Below are positions 8,582 to 17,451 of a DNA stretch of 64,000 nt, piece by piece. The stretch is taken from positions 1,240,001-1,304,000 of the forward strand of contig OZ244811.1 of NCBI GenBank assembly GCA_965220105.1, given 5' to 3'. Under the pieces are notes generated by a model. The model worked only from the letters and a program-made list of their open reading frames with translations. It ran no database searches and was not told the DNA's origin. The position numbers and the translations under genes were made by a program. Each line of letters starts with the position of its first letter. The first letter of the stretch is position 1. Source of the stretch: Bin87 sp965220105. Lineage in GTDB: Bacteria; Chloroflexota; Dehalococcoidia; Lucifugimonadales; UBA3495.

Positions 8582-9475
8582 CTATGGGGCCGGGTAATTG
8601 TCCAGCCACCACCGGGCGATGTCGATGCGACGGGGCAGCCAAACATCGGGCTTGCCCTTCACATATTCCAGGAACCGGCGTAACGCCGCCGCCCGGGCCG
8701 GCTTGCCGATGATGCGGCAATGGAGTCCCACCGACATCATCTTGGGGTGGGTTGCTCCCTCCCGGTAAAGAGTGTCGAAGCAGTTGCGAGCCGATTCGAA
8801 GAAGTCGTTGGGCGTTGACAACTGGCCACGCCAAAACCCGTAGTCGTTGACCTCCAACGAGTAGGGCACCACCAGCCACGGGTTTCCGTGAACCTCGGTG
8901 TAATAGGGCAGGTCGTCGTTGTAGGCGTTGCAGTCGTAGACGAAACCGCCTTCCTCTACCACCAGTTCCCGGGTGTTCACGCTGGGCCCGTAGCGCGTGT
9001 ACCAGCCCAGCGGCCGCTGCCCGGTGGTGCGGGTGATGGAGGCCACGGCCTCATTGATGGCCAGCCGTTCCGCCTCCCGGTCCATCTTGTAGTATTCTTC
9101 CCAACGGTTGCCGTGGCCCATTACCTCGTGTCCCAGGCGAACGACCTCCGGCCCCACTTCAGGGTTGCGTTCCAAGGCCAGGGCGCACGCGAAGAAGGTC
9201 GAGTCGACCCCATACTCGTCCAACAGGTCCAGGATGCGCCAGACGCCGACCCGGCTCCCATACTCGAAGAAGGACTCATTTGCCAAGTCCCTCTCTCCTC
9301 TGGCGACCGGCGACGGCGACTCGCCAACCGTCTCGCCATGAGGGTCCCCGTCCAGGATGGAATTTTCGGACCCCTCCTCGTAGTTGACGACAAACGATAC
9401 GGCAATCCGGGCGCCGTTGGGCCATTCAACCACCGGCGGGTTGGGGCCGTAGCCGATTAGGTCGCGTCCTGCCAT
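8582..9475 (-). CDS. PuuE/allantoinase-like polysaccharide deacetylase family protein
   Basis: The 297-residue protein has the NodB-fold pattern of the PuuE subgroup: FVVNYEEGSENS near residue 30, FFEYGSRVGVWRILDLLDEY, EVMGHGNRWEEYYKM and LGWYTRYGPSVNTRELV. PuuE-type members hydrolyse cyclic or linear amides such as allantoin rather than chitin. Histidines in the MGHGNRW and VGLHCRI segments are candidate metal ligands. The start has GGAG/AGGAG sequences just upstream (reverse complement of ctcctccttctcc). It is the first of three PuuE-type genes in the window (others at 34847 and 35897), which suggests lineage expansion. The exact substrate cannot be told. Confidence 0.85.
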   Translation of the reverse strand: MAGRDLIGYGPNPPVVEWPNGARIAVSFVVNYEEGSENSILDGDPHGETVGESPSPVARGERDLANESFFEYGSRVGVWRILDLLDEYGVDSTFFACALALERNPEVGPEVVRLGHEVMGHGNRWEEYYKMDREAERLAINEAVASITRTTGQRPLGWYTRYGPSVNTRELVVEEGGFVYDCNAYNDDLPYYTEVHGNPWLVVPYSLEVNDYGFWRGQLSTPNDFFESARNCFDTLYREGATHPKMMSVGLHCRIIGKPARAAALRRFLEYVKGKPDVWLPRRIDIARWWLDNYPAP

Positions 9476-9574
9476 GAGATTGCTCCTCCTTCTCCCCGGT
9501 GTGACCCCGGGCCGATTCAGAAGGCCACGAACGGACTGGAATCTGCGGACGCTTGGGTAAACCGAAAGGGCCGG

Positions 9575-10480
9575 TTAGCCGCCCCGCCAGGGGTTGATTC
9601 CGGTGGTCTTCATCCGCATCCGGTAGACTGAACTACGGGCGGTGAAGTACATGGTACGGTAGTCGGGGTCACCCCAGGCGCAGTTGGCCGGAATCTCGGG
9701 CAACCGGATTATACCCACTAGGGAACCGTCCGGCTCGAAGACCCAAACTCCTCCCGCGCCGGTGCAATACACCCGGCCGTCGGTATCAACTTTCATCCCA
9801 TCGGGGACGCCGTCCTCCGCCGAGTGCATGTTGGCAAACAGCCGACTATTGCCCACCGAGCCATCGGGGGCCACGTCGTAGGCCCGGATGTACTGGTGAG
9901 TACAAACCTCCCCCCGTTCCTTCTCCGCGGCACATTCGTCGCCGCGCCGGGTGTTGTCGGCGTACAGGATAGTTTCGTCGGGAGAGAAGGCCAGGCCGTT
10001 GGGAGATTCCAAGTCGGTGACCGCCGCGGTCACCGTGCCGTCGGGGGCGATGCGGTGGATGCCGTGGAAGTCAATCTCCCGCTCTTCCGGGGGCAGGCGA
10101 AGGCCGGGGTTGGTGAAGTAGATGCTGCCGTCGGAGCGGCACACCACATCGTTGGGCCGGTGCAACCGCTTGCCCTCCCAGCGGTCGGCGATTACGGTGA
10201 TGGAGCCGTCGGGTTCCCAACGGGTCATCTGCCGGGCATCCCCTTCGCACATTATCAACCTGCCCTGGAGGTCGAAGGTCAGGCCGTTGGCGGCGCCGCT
10301 GTTTTCCCGTATGACCTCGGGTTCGCCACCGGGCGTCAGGCGATAGATGACGTTGATCCGGTTGTTCACGAATAACAGGTAGCCATCCGGGTGCCATAGA
10401 GGCCCTTCGGTAAACTCGAACCCGGTGGCCAGCCGTTCCGCTTCGGAGGATTCTACGATTTGATCCAGACTATCGGGCAT
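9575..10480 (-). CDS. SMP-30/gluconolactonase-like beta-propeller hydrolase
   Basis: The 301-residue product has SMP-30 family signatures: EFTEGPLWHPDGYLLFVNNR with the metal-binding Glu near residue 24, RPNDVVCRSDGSIYFTNPG with the metal-binding Asn, SPNGLAFSPDETILYADNT, and PDGMKVDTDGRVYCTGAGG with the catalytic Asp. Family members hydrolyse sugar lactones or related esters in a calcium- or zinc-dependent way. An AGGAGG site lies just upstream. It is about 100 bp downstream of the deacetylase start and on the same strand, so the two may be co-transcribed. The substrate is unknown; sugar lactone hydrolysis is the default inference. Confidence 0.85.
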   Translation of the reverse strand: MPDSLDQIVESSEAERLATGFEFTEGPLWHPDGYLLFVNNRINVIYRLTPGGEPEVIRENSGAANGLTFDLQGRLIMCEGDARQMTRWEPDGSITVIADRWEGKRLHRPNDVVCRSDGSIYFTNPGLRLPPEEREIDFHGIHRIAPDGTVTAAVTDLESPNGLAFSPDETILYADNTRRGDECAAEKERGEVCTHQYIRAYDVAPDGSVGNSRLFANMHSAEDGVPDGMKVDTDGRVYCTGAGGVWVFEPDGSLVGIIRLPEIPANCAWGDPDYRTMYFTARSSVYRMRMKTTGINPWRGG

Positions 10481-10762
10481 GGTGGCCTCCTGATACTGGT
10501 TGGTCGGAATGGCGGCGCTCCACCGGTGGACTGATGACCGTCTCGCTCAGCCTTTCGGCGATTTAGCGGATGGTGTCTTCCAACCACCGGTGCAATTACA
10601 CCCTTTACGGTTCGCTGGCTCGTATCTGGCGCTGACTATATCATGCCGAGCCAGCCGCGGGTCGTGTGAACAGCGGGCCGACGGGACTGATGCTCACGAA
10701 GGGCGACCCCGGCATATCGAGCCGAGCCAGGCGCCATCAGACACCCGCTGCATGATGAAGTT

Positions 10763-11815
10763 CTATTGCCGGAACTTGGGCATCACTTCCTTGGCGAAAA
10801 GCTCCATTGAGCGCAATACCCTGGAGTGCTCCATACTACCGAAGGACATGCTGGCGCCAAAGTACCCGATGCCGTGTTCGTCCCTTAACCTGGTGATTCG
10901 CTGCACACATTGCTCCGGCGTGCCAAAGTAAGCAGTAGTCTCCAGTTCCGACTCATAACTGGCCGGTTTGACGGTGCGGGTTCGGCGCCAGTGATCCAGG
11001 TCCACATTGATTTCATCTCCGTAGGTCAAGGTGCGTCGGTAACCACCCAGATCCCGTACCCAGGTCAGGGATTGCCTCGGGTATTCCCGGGCTGTCAGTT
11101 CGTCTTCCTCCAGGTACACAAACCGGAAGTAGGGCATTTCCTCCAGAGGCAGATCCTTTCCAGCAGCGGCGCAGCGTTCAGCATAAAGGGAAAACAGGCC
11201 CAGGTTATCGGCTTCCGGGGTAGAGAAGCTGGTCAGGATGGGCAGGTCTCGCGATACGGCAACGTCCACGCTGGCGGGGGTGCGGGATACGGCCAGATAC
11301 ACCGGGGGATGGGGTTGTTGCACGGGCCAGGGAGCTATCGTAAGGTCTTTCACCTGATAAAATTCGCCCTGAAAGGTGAAGTCGGACTCGGTCCACAGCC
11401 CCAGGATAATGTCCAAGGCCTCCTGAGTTCGCGCGTCCCGGGTGTCAAAGTCGATGTTGAAGTTGCCGTACTCGTAATCTGCCGAGCCGCGTCCAACCCC
11501 GAAGTCCAGCCGGCCATTGCTCAGAACGTCCAGCATGGCGCTCTCTTCAGCCAGGAAAATGGGATTGTGGAATGGCAAGACGCTGACGCCAGCCCCGATG
11601 CGAATCTTCCTGGTACGCGCGGCAATGTGGCTGAGCAGTGGCATCAGGGAGGGACAGATGCCGTACCGGCTGGAGTGATGCTCCGCAATCCAGATCGAAT
11701 CAAAGCCGACCTCCTCGGCGTATTCAACCTGTTCCAGCATTTCACCAAAGATCCGGCTTTGGGCGCTGCTCTCCTGCTCTGTCCACGAACCGAGCAAAAA
11801 CAGGGCAAACTTCAT
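10763..11815 (-). CDS. LLM-class flavin-dependent oxidoreductase (luciferase-like)
   Basis: The 350-residue protein begins MKFALFLLGSW and shows the bacterial luciferase-like TIM barrel: EYAEEVGFDSIWIAEHH, IAARTRKIRIGAGVSVLPFH, SNGRLDFGVGRGSADYEY, and a C-terminal ETTAYFGTPEQCVQRITRLR. Such enzymes use FMN (or F420) to monooxygenate or dehydrogenate small molecules; FMN is inferred from the lack of F420-specific signatures I would recognise. GGAGG lies upstream (reverse complement of ggcctcctt). It is on the same strand as the SMP-30 gene, separated by 280 bp. The substrate is unknown. Confidence 0.88.
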   Translation of the reverse strand: MKFALFLLGSWTEQESSAQSRIFGEMLEQVEYAEEVGFDSIWIAEHHSSRYGICPSLMPLLSHIAARTRKIRIGAGVSVLPFHNPIFLAEESAMLDVLSNGRLDFGVGRGSADYEYGNFNIDFDTRDARTQEALDIILGLWTESDFTFQGEFYQVKDLTIAPWPVQQPHPPVYLAVSRTPASVDVAVSRDLPILTSFSTPEADNLGLFSLYAERCAAAGKDLPLEEMPYFRFVYLEEDELTAREYPRQSLTWVRDLGGYRRTLTYGDEINVDLDHWRRTRTVKPASYESELETTAYFGTPEQCVQRITRLRDEHGIGYFGASMSFGSMEHSRVLRSMELFAKEVMPKFRQ

Positions 11816-12621
11816 GATGGAAATGGGCCTCCTTCAAACTAATCTGGAAGGAATTCTACAGGTCTTGGAGAAAATTTGCTCACTGGTGCCCATCTTGCGG
11901 CGAGGAAATTTCGCTACTCAAATTTCCCGATTGTGACAGCGAATATCGTAGAACTGATGGCGGATTACGTCATCACGGCCTCGGGTATTTCAAACGTGTT
12001 GCGCCTTAGTGTTTTGTGCCTTGGAAACCGAGGTGCAACCACTTCGCTAGGTCATTTTGTATGCGTCGTTGTTTAGGAACCGATGCGTTTTTCTTGGGCT
12101 GACCGTAGACGGCACATTACGGGTGCTTCCAACCATGTCGCGTTCAATTGCCCTTAGGCGTTGGCGCACGAGGACTCAGCAAACTAGATACCGCGGTCTG
12201 GTTGAGGGATTTTCCGGGGAGCACCTACCGGAACGCCTGCACTAGGCTTCATAGCCGGGTAAACAGCTGGTCGCCAGACCGAATCGGCAGGCATATTTAG
12301 TGCCGAAGCTGACCGCTGGAAGTTGGTCAAGCTGCCCAGCCCGGTCCAACCCCGGATTTGGTCGGTATCCGTGATGCCTTGCAACGTCATGTCTCGACCC
12401 ACCGAAATGGTCATTTGCCGTATGAAACGGCGACACTTCATTCTCAATAATCTGCCCTTGCCGCAGACACTCCAGGAGCTATTCCTGCCGTAGTTTTGAG
12501 TTGCAGAATCTACTAAATACTGACACCGGCGGGTTGAGAATTATTCGGGAAAATTGTAGAATTTAGGCAGTCGAATAAGTACAAAAAACGGCCGCCTAGA
12601 GTTCGTAGCTCCAAGGCGGCC
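11816..12621. other. Gene-free stretch before a transposase
   Basis: No frame shows credible protein features. Minus-strand frames at 12184-12447 are open but do not resemble a family I know. The stretch is comparatively AT-rich at its right end, where the left end of the IS1182-like element must lie. Confidence 0.4.
12590..12621. repeat. Hairpin immediately before transposase start
   Basis: ggccgcct (12590-12597) pairs with aggcggcc (12614-12621) across a 16-nt loop. It directly precedes the TTG at 12622 and could block translation of read-through transcripts, a known IS self-control arrangement. This role is inference. Confidence 0.5.
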
Positions 12622-14151
12622 TTGCCCCCCGAGAACCCTTCAAAAAGTCCAGTGGGCTACTTCTATTCTAATTCTACCCGAAACTCTACACAACCCCCTA
12701 AATCAGGCTACGGCTTTCTGGAAGCCGTGATCGAGGGGGTTATTTCACATTCTGCAGCCCTAATAAACGTTCTCGAGGAGCCGCACCGAAATGGTGGAAA
12801 CCCGGGTTACCCGGCCTCAGCCATGCTCAGTGCCTACGTCATGCAATTCGTCCTCAGAGAGCCCTACGCCAACGGTTTCTTGGACAAGCTTGGCGGCAAC
12901 GAACGCTTCTTGCGCATTTGCTGTTTGCCCCACGCTCCCAGCGAGGGCGCGTACAGCAGGTTCAAGAAGAAACTGGTCGAAATACCAGACTTCATGGACT
13001 ACATCGACAAGATCATTGCGGACGTATTCCTGGAATGCGGGGAGGAGATCGAACGGTTGCGGGAAGCCGACATCGTCCCAGCAGACAAGCCCCCGCTGGG
13101 CGAATCCCTCGTCATGGACAGCACCGACGACGAAGCCTGGGCGCGGCCCGGCAGAAGGAGCCGGAAGACGGGCGAGGAAAAGCCCTCCAAGGACCCGAAC
13201 GCCAAGTGGGGTCACCGGACCGCCAAGAATGTGCGCTCTGCCAAGCCGAGTTCCAGGAAACGCGGTAAGGGCGGAAGTTCCAAGAAAGGCGCCAGCGCGG
13301 GAAACGACACCAAATCAGGCCGAAAGGAAAGCAAGGACGAGTTCTACTTCGGCTACAAGGTCAACGTTGTCGCCGACGCCAACTATGGATTGCCACTGTT
13401 CGGCACGACCCGTCCAGCCAACGCGAGCGACGTGGTGGTGATGGTCCAGGACCTGGACGACTGTCTGGCTCTTTACGAGACGCTGGGACCGCGGTATTTT
13501 TTGGGGGACAAGGGTTACGACAGCATAGAAAACATCAAGCATTTGGTCAGCCTTGGGCTGATACCGGTGGTCGCCGTCCGGTTGCCTGCAAAGGACGAAG
13601 AGACCGGCAAGCGGTTGTACGACGGCATCTACGAGGCAGAGGGTCGGCCAACGTGCGTCGGCGGCAAGCCGATGCAGTACGTCGAAACCGACGCGGAGCA
13701 GGGCCACCTGTTCCGATGCCCCGCTGAGGGCTGCGACCTCAAAGGCAAGGTCCACTTCTCGCGGTATTGCAACTCCACGCACTACGAGAAGCCCGAGGGC
13801 AAACTGCTGAGGATAGTGGGGCTGCTGCCCCGCTGCTCGGAGGAATGGAAGGCAAAGTACAAGCTGCGGACCGTGATTGAGCGGTACTTCAGCAGCGCCA
13901 AGCACAGTCGCTTGATGAACGTACACCGGTACCTCAACATCAGCAAGGTGTCGCTACACGCGGCGATGTCGATGCTCGCATACTTGGCCACCGCACTGGC
14001 TCACCTCCAAGCTGACGACTACGCCCACATGAGGCACATGAGAATCAGGCTGCCGAAGGCTTGGGAACGAAAACACGAGAAGAAGCCAGATACCGGCATC
14101 GTTGCGTCGTTGCTACTTCACCAACTGAACGGACTGCAACGAGCAGCGTAG
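12622..14151 (+). CDS. IS1182-like (IS5 superfamily) DDE transposase
   Basis: The 509-residue product has an InsH-type N-terminal domain (YPASAMLSAYVMQFVLREPY, GGNERFLRICCL, GAYSRFKKKLVEIP), a DDE core (LVMDSTDDEAW, YFGYKVNVVADANYGLPLF, YFLGDKGYDSIENIKHL) and a final VIERYFSSAKHSRLMNVHR containing the catalytic Glu. A Lys/Arg/Ser-rich insertion at about residues 170-240 separates the first Asp from the core. The TTG start at 12622 follows a hairpin; GTG at 12652 is an alternative. The frame is intact and the copy may be active. A partial second 3' end follows at 14192, which hides the true right terminus. Confidence 0.85.
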   Translation: MPPENPSKSPVGYFYSNSTRNSTQPPKSGYGFLEAVIEGVISHSAALINVLEEPHRNGGNPGYPASAMLSAYVMQFVLREPYANGFLDKLGGNERFLRICCLPHAPSEGAYSRFKKKLVEIPDFMDYIDKIIADVFLECGEEIERLREADIVPADKPPLGESLVMDSTDDEAWARPGRRSRKTGEEKPSKDPNAKWGHRTAKNVRSAKPSSRKRGKGGSSKKGASAGNDTKSGRKESKDEFYFGYKVNVVADANYGLPLFGTTRPANASDVVVMVQDLDDCLALYETLGPRYFLGDKGYDSIENIKHLVSLGLIPVVAVRLPAKDEETGKRLYDGIYEAEGRPTCVGGKPMQYVETDAEQGHLFRCPAEGCDLKGKVHFSRYCNSTHYEKPEGKLLRIVGLLPRCSEEWKAKYKLRTVIERYFSSAKHSRLMNVHRYLNISKVSLHAAMSMLAYLATALAHLQADDYAHMRHMRIRLPKAWERKHEKKPDTGIVASLLLHQLNGLQRAA

Positions 14152-14191
14152 CGAGAACCTTTCGCAAGTTCACCCAACACTGGTCAAGCCG

Positions 14192-14379
14192 CGGCGATGT
14201 CGATGCTGAGCTACTTGGCCACAGCACTGGCGCACCTCCAGGCCGACGACTACGCCCACATGAGGCACATGAAAATCAAGCTGCCGAAGGCGCGACGCAG
14301 GGAACCTGAACAGCTGCGGGAGAGGGCCTGCCGCGACCCTGGTTGCACCTGCTGTTGTCGATGGCGCACCGTTGCGTAA
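14192..14379 (+). pseudogene. 3'-end remnant of a second IS1182-like transposase
   Basis: AAMSMLSYLATALAHLQADD then YAHMRHMKIKLPKA repeats the C-terminal segment of the upstream transposase, AAMSMLAYLATALAHLQADD then YAHMRHMRIRLPKA, with a few substitutions (A to S, R to K). It therefore derives from a related but different copy, not from a recent duplication of its neighbour. The tail after KLPKA differs (RRREPEQLRERACRDPGC) and runs to a stop at 14379. Confidence 0.75.
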
Positions 14380-14711
14380 TGCACAGCCGGTTAGTGGCGC
14401 TGTTCAAGTAGGCTTGGTTTACGGGAACTGGAATTCAGGCTAAGTTCTCGAACTCTTGCATTGGCGTCTGATTCCCGCCTTGGCGTTCCTGCGCTGGTCG
14501 GATAACTCTATGGGCTTCCAGCGCGTTTTACGTGTTTGGACAAGAGTCGGACATAAAGCGGCGACACCCGATTGGTTGACAGCGTGCAGACCTGTCGATA
14601 GGCTCCGCGAGCCAACAAAATGGCCCCGGTGCTGCGAACACCGAGGCCGCGGCGATGGGGAAATGTGCTCCGCCATCGGGCTTAATGGTAGCCCTGTGTC
14701 TCTGGCGTGTC

Positions 14712-14740
14712 CAGCCCCGTCGATTGCGGCGGGGCTTTTT
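14712..14740 (+). terminator. Rho-independent terminator-like hairpin
   Basis: agccccg and cggggct form a 7-bp GC-rich stem followed by TTTTT (14736-14740), the standard intrinsic terminator layout for plus-strand transcripts. No complete gene lies directly upstream; it may end a transcript from the transposase region or a non-coding RNA. Confidence 0.6.
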
Positions 14741-14816
14741 GCTGGCTGAAACCCAACTGGGGCGGGACGATGTTGTCCTGCGAAAAGGAGGATGCCTGGC
14801 AAACAATCGATACTAC

Positions 14817-14856
14817 GCCACTCGTCGCACCGGGCAATGGTTGCCCGGTGAGTGGC
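14817..14856. repeat. Compound hairpin (10-bp stem within a 6-bp outer stem)
   Basis: caccgggcaa (14828-14837) and ttgcccggtg (14841-14850) form a perfect stem with a 3-nt loop. gccact and agtggc flank it and can extend the stem past a small bulge. No T-run follows. Confidence 0.55.
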
Positions 14857-15237
14857 ACAAGGAGTTGCGCATGCGGATCTCTATCACACGGCCGCGTTTT
14901 TATTGGGAACTACCAACAGTTGTGACATCTGCGCGAGGACGCTAAGGCGCGTTACTTTGGCGGAGGCTGACATCAGCGCAGGGAGAATCCTTCTGTGTGT
15001 TCCTCGTTACGAGCCAGCGCTCACGTCGCGGCTTATCTGGTGAGACATGATTGGCTGTCGATACCGCAGGGTGTAGATTGCATCCATTGTGCGTGCTGGG
15101 TAGTCGACGCGGTTAGTGACGGTGGATAGTCTGGTGCCAGCTGGCACCCTTCGCGTTGATGGAACGGCGGCATGACCAATCTGCTCGGACCTGCGGCGTC
15201 TTTCCGTATGGTGCGCCGCTCCTTAGGAGGTTTCCCG

Positions 15238-16017
15238 ATGATGACCGAGAATGAACGAGGTGCCTCACCAAAAAATGGTTGGACTCGCTGGTACATGTGG
15301 CTCGCCTACGGCGGCGGCGTTCTGATCGTGATCGCGGCTGTGGTCGTGATCGCGGTACTGGCAACTGGTCACGATGACGGCGAGACGGTGAAAATCTACT
15401 ACAGCACGGCTACCGTGAGCCACCAGCCCACCCCCACGATAAGTCCTGCCGAACTGATAGACGTGCAATTCATGGCCGACACAAAGGGGATTACCCTTGA
15501 TGAAGCCATAGCGCGTTATGTCTGGCGTGATGACTTCTCGGCGATGGTAATGGCCATTCGGAACGACGAACCCGACAGCGTAGTCCATGTTGCCATAACC
15601 AGTGGGTCAACTGCCTATATCGAGGTTTCGGGTTCAATCTCCGGCAGCGCCCACGATGCCATCGAAAACTTCAAGTCCGATTACCCTCACGCTGAAATCA
15701 GAGTAAAAACCGGCCAAGGCCCAGGGTTCACCAGGCGGGAGGTGGAGGAAGCGGTAGTCGGAGCGCATTTCGCGGTGATGGCAGAGGACGGTGTACAGGA
15801 CAGCGTGACTTATTACGACAGCGACACCATTGAAATCGTCGTGACCGTCCAGATGGCAACTCCACCCTCCGGTGAAAAACTATCCTCGCTGGAGAAGGCA
15901 GCCGAGCGCGGCGCCGCCGAGGCCACCAGGCCCGACATCACGGACAGCCTCGCCATATCGCTGTCAGTCGTCCTGCATGACCTAAGTGGAACCGATGACT
16001 CCCGTGCGCCCAACTGA
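15238..16017 (+). CDS. Single-pass membrane protein with an exported domain (WTRWY start)
   Basis: The ATG at 15238 has TAGGAGGT at 15221-15228; the frame is open from 15172 but only this start has a site. The 259-residue product starts MMTENERGASPKNGWTRWYM, then one transmembrane helix at about residues 22-43 (GVLIVIAAVVVIAVLATGH), then about 215 residues predicted outside. The outer part mixes beta and helix (SAMVMAIRNDEPDSVVHVAI, IENFKSDYPHAEIRVKTGQG) and ends in a helical Ala/Glu stretch. No catalytic motif or cysteine is recognised. The WTRWYxW..Y start recurs in the small protein at 24226. Function unknown. Confidence 0.65.
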   Translation: MMTENERGASPKNGWTRWYMWLAYGGGVLIVIAAVVVIAVLATGHDDGETVKIYYSTATVSHQPTPTISPAELIDVQFMADTKGITLDEAIARYVWRDDFSAMVMAIRNDEPDSVVHVAITSGSTAYIEVSGSISGSAHDAIENFKSDYPHAEIRVKTGQGPGFTRREVEEAVVGAHFAVMAEDGVQDSVTYYDSDTIEIVVTVQMATPPSGEKLSSLEKAAERGAAEATRPDITDSLAISLSVVLHDLSGTDDSRAPN

Positions 16018-16281
16018 CGCGGCTTGACACACTCTTTCGGTTAGAGGAGGGACGCGCTGACACAATATTTCGGCAACGCGATACCCGGCATGTCCGTCGC
16101 CACCAACTGAGGACACCATCCAGAGGCGGTCCGGCAGGCCTGCTGGACCGTACTAGTAGAACGAAATCTTTGATATGAGGAGTAGCGGAGATTGGCGTGA
16201 TCGCCCGGCAACACTTGGGCAAAGTTGCTCCCCGTCAAGATGCGTTCTCTTCATGCCATCATTCCAAAGCTGTTGGACTAC

Positions 16282-17450
16282 TAGTGTGGTGTAACTGAAG
16301 TTCATTGTAATAGTATTCGCGATGAGGTATCCTCCGGGTTAGCAGCCCAGAGGAGGATGACCATGGCAATCGGACGACCAATGCCGCCGCTAATTTTGGA
16401 TGACGTGGAGCGTGAAACCTTGGAACGGTGGGTTCGTCGTCCGAAAACGGCGCAAGCTTTGGCGCTGCGGGCCAGAATGATTTTGGGCTGTGCCGAAGGC
16501 CGCAGCAATACCACGGTGGGCACCGACCTGGGAGTGTCCGATGAGACGGTGGGGAAATGGCGTTCCCGGTTCCTGGAACGGAGGCTGGACGGACTGTCGG
16601 ACGAACCGCGCAGCGGACGGCCTCGAGCGGTTACCGATGACGACGTGGAGCGTGTGATTACGCTGACGCTGGAGGCCGCGCCCCGGGACGCGACCCATTG
16701 GAGCACCCGGTCCATGGCCCAGCGCAGCGGGCTGAGCCACAACACGGTCAGCCGCATCTGGCGGGCCTTCGGATTGCAGCCCCACCGCACGGAGACCTTC
16801 AAGTTGTCGTCGGACCCCTTCTTCATCGAGAAGGTCAGGGACGTGGTGGGGCTATACCTGAATCCACCGGATCGGGCGTTGGTCCTGTGCGTGGACGAGA
16901 AGTCCCAGATCCAGGCGTTGGATCGCACCCGTCCGCTATTGCCCATGCGCCCGGGACAGGTGGAACGGCGCACCCATGATTACCTGCGTCACGGCACCAC
17001 TTCGCTGTTCGCCGCCTTGGACACCAGGACCGGCAAGGTGATTGGTCGTTGCCACCAACGGCACCGGGCCGTGGAGTTCCGCAAGTTCCTCGATACCATC
17101 GAGGCCGAGGTGCCCGCCGACCTCGACGTCCACCTGATCGCGGACAACTACGCCACCCACAAGACGGCGCTGATCCGGAACTGGTTTGCCAAGCGGCCCC
17201 GCTTCCATATGCACTTCACACCCACCAGCGCCTCGTGGCTGAACCTGGTGGAGCGCTGGTTCGGTCTGCTCACCGAAAAGCAGTTGCGCCGCGGCGTGCA
17301 TCAGAGCAGCGCCGAACTGGAGACTGCCATCTACCGCTACCTGGACGTCACCAACGAAGACCCCAAACCTTTTGTCTGGACCAAGACCGCCGACCAAATC
17401 CTGGCCAACGTCGCCCATTTTTGCCAGCGAACTTTGAATACAGGACACTA
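16282..17450. mobile_element. IS630-family insertion sequence, single-ORF, complete
   Basis: Left end tagtgtggtgtaactgaagt (from 16282) and the reverse complement of the right end, tagtgtcctgtattcaaagt, form imperfect terminal inverted repeats sharing TAGTGT, TGTA and AAGTTC. The element is bounded by TA at 16282-16283 and 17449-17450, the expected IS630/Tc1 target duplication. Length is about 1.17 kb, normal for the family. The insertion point is a CTAG context. Confidence 0.85.
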
Positions 17451-17451
17451 G
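16363..17451 (+). CDS. IS630-family transposase
   Basis: The 362-residue protein starts at the second of two close ATGs, with AGGAGG at 16351-16356 giving a 6-base spacing. It has an N-terminal helix-turn-helix and winged linker (NTTVGTDLGVSDETVGKWRS, GLSDEPRSGRPRAVTDDDVE), then the DDE core: LCVDEKSQIQALDRT (first Asp), LIADNYATHKTALI (second Asp) and TSASWLNLVERWFGLLTEKQ (Glu). It has no frameshift, unlike the two-ORF IS630 elements elsewhere in the window. The stop codon TAG at 17449-17451 uses the flanking TA plus the next base, so it is completed by target DNA. Confidence 0.92.
   Translation: MAIGRPMPPLILDDVERETLERWVRRPKTAQALALRARMILGCAEGRSNTTVGTDLGVSDETVGKWRSRFLERRLDGLSDEPRSGRPRAVTDDDVERVITLTLEAAPRDATHWSTRSMAQRSGLSHNTVSRIWRAFGLQPHRTETFKLSSDPFFIEKVRDVVGLYLNPPDRALVLCVDEKSQIQALDRTRPLLPMRPGQVERRTHDYLRHGTTSLFAALDTRTGKVIGRCHQRHRAVEFRKFLDTIEAEVPADLDVHLIADNYATHKTALIRNWFAKRPRFHMHFTPTSASWLNLVERWFGLLTEKQLRRGVHQSSAELETAIYRYLDVTNEDPKPFVWTKTADQILANVAHFCQRTLNTGH

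Larger units (their letters stand above)
14380..15237. other. Gene-free stretch with several hairpins
   Basis: No protein-like frame is seen on either strand. The interval holds stem-loops at about 14626-14653 (ggccccggtg / caccgaggcc), the terminator at 14712-14740 and the compound hairpin at 14817-14856. A structured RNA is possible but no known family is recognised. Confidence 0.4.

Noticed and set aside
10910..11842. 310-codon plus-strand frame opposite the luciferase-like gene
   Set aside because: Antisense shadow without motifs.
12184..12447. Minus-strand frames before the IS1182-like transposase, tried as a GMC-oxidoreductase C-terminus
   Set aside because: FHTANDHFGGSRH looked suggestive, but the rest of the family signature is absent in all frames.
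14380..15237. Possible riboswitch or structured RNA before the membrane protein
   Set aside because: Several hairpins exist, but no known riboswitch core was recognised; listed only as hairpins.
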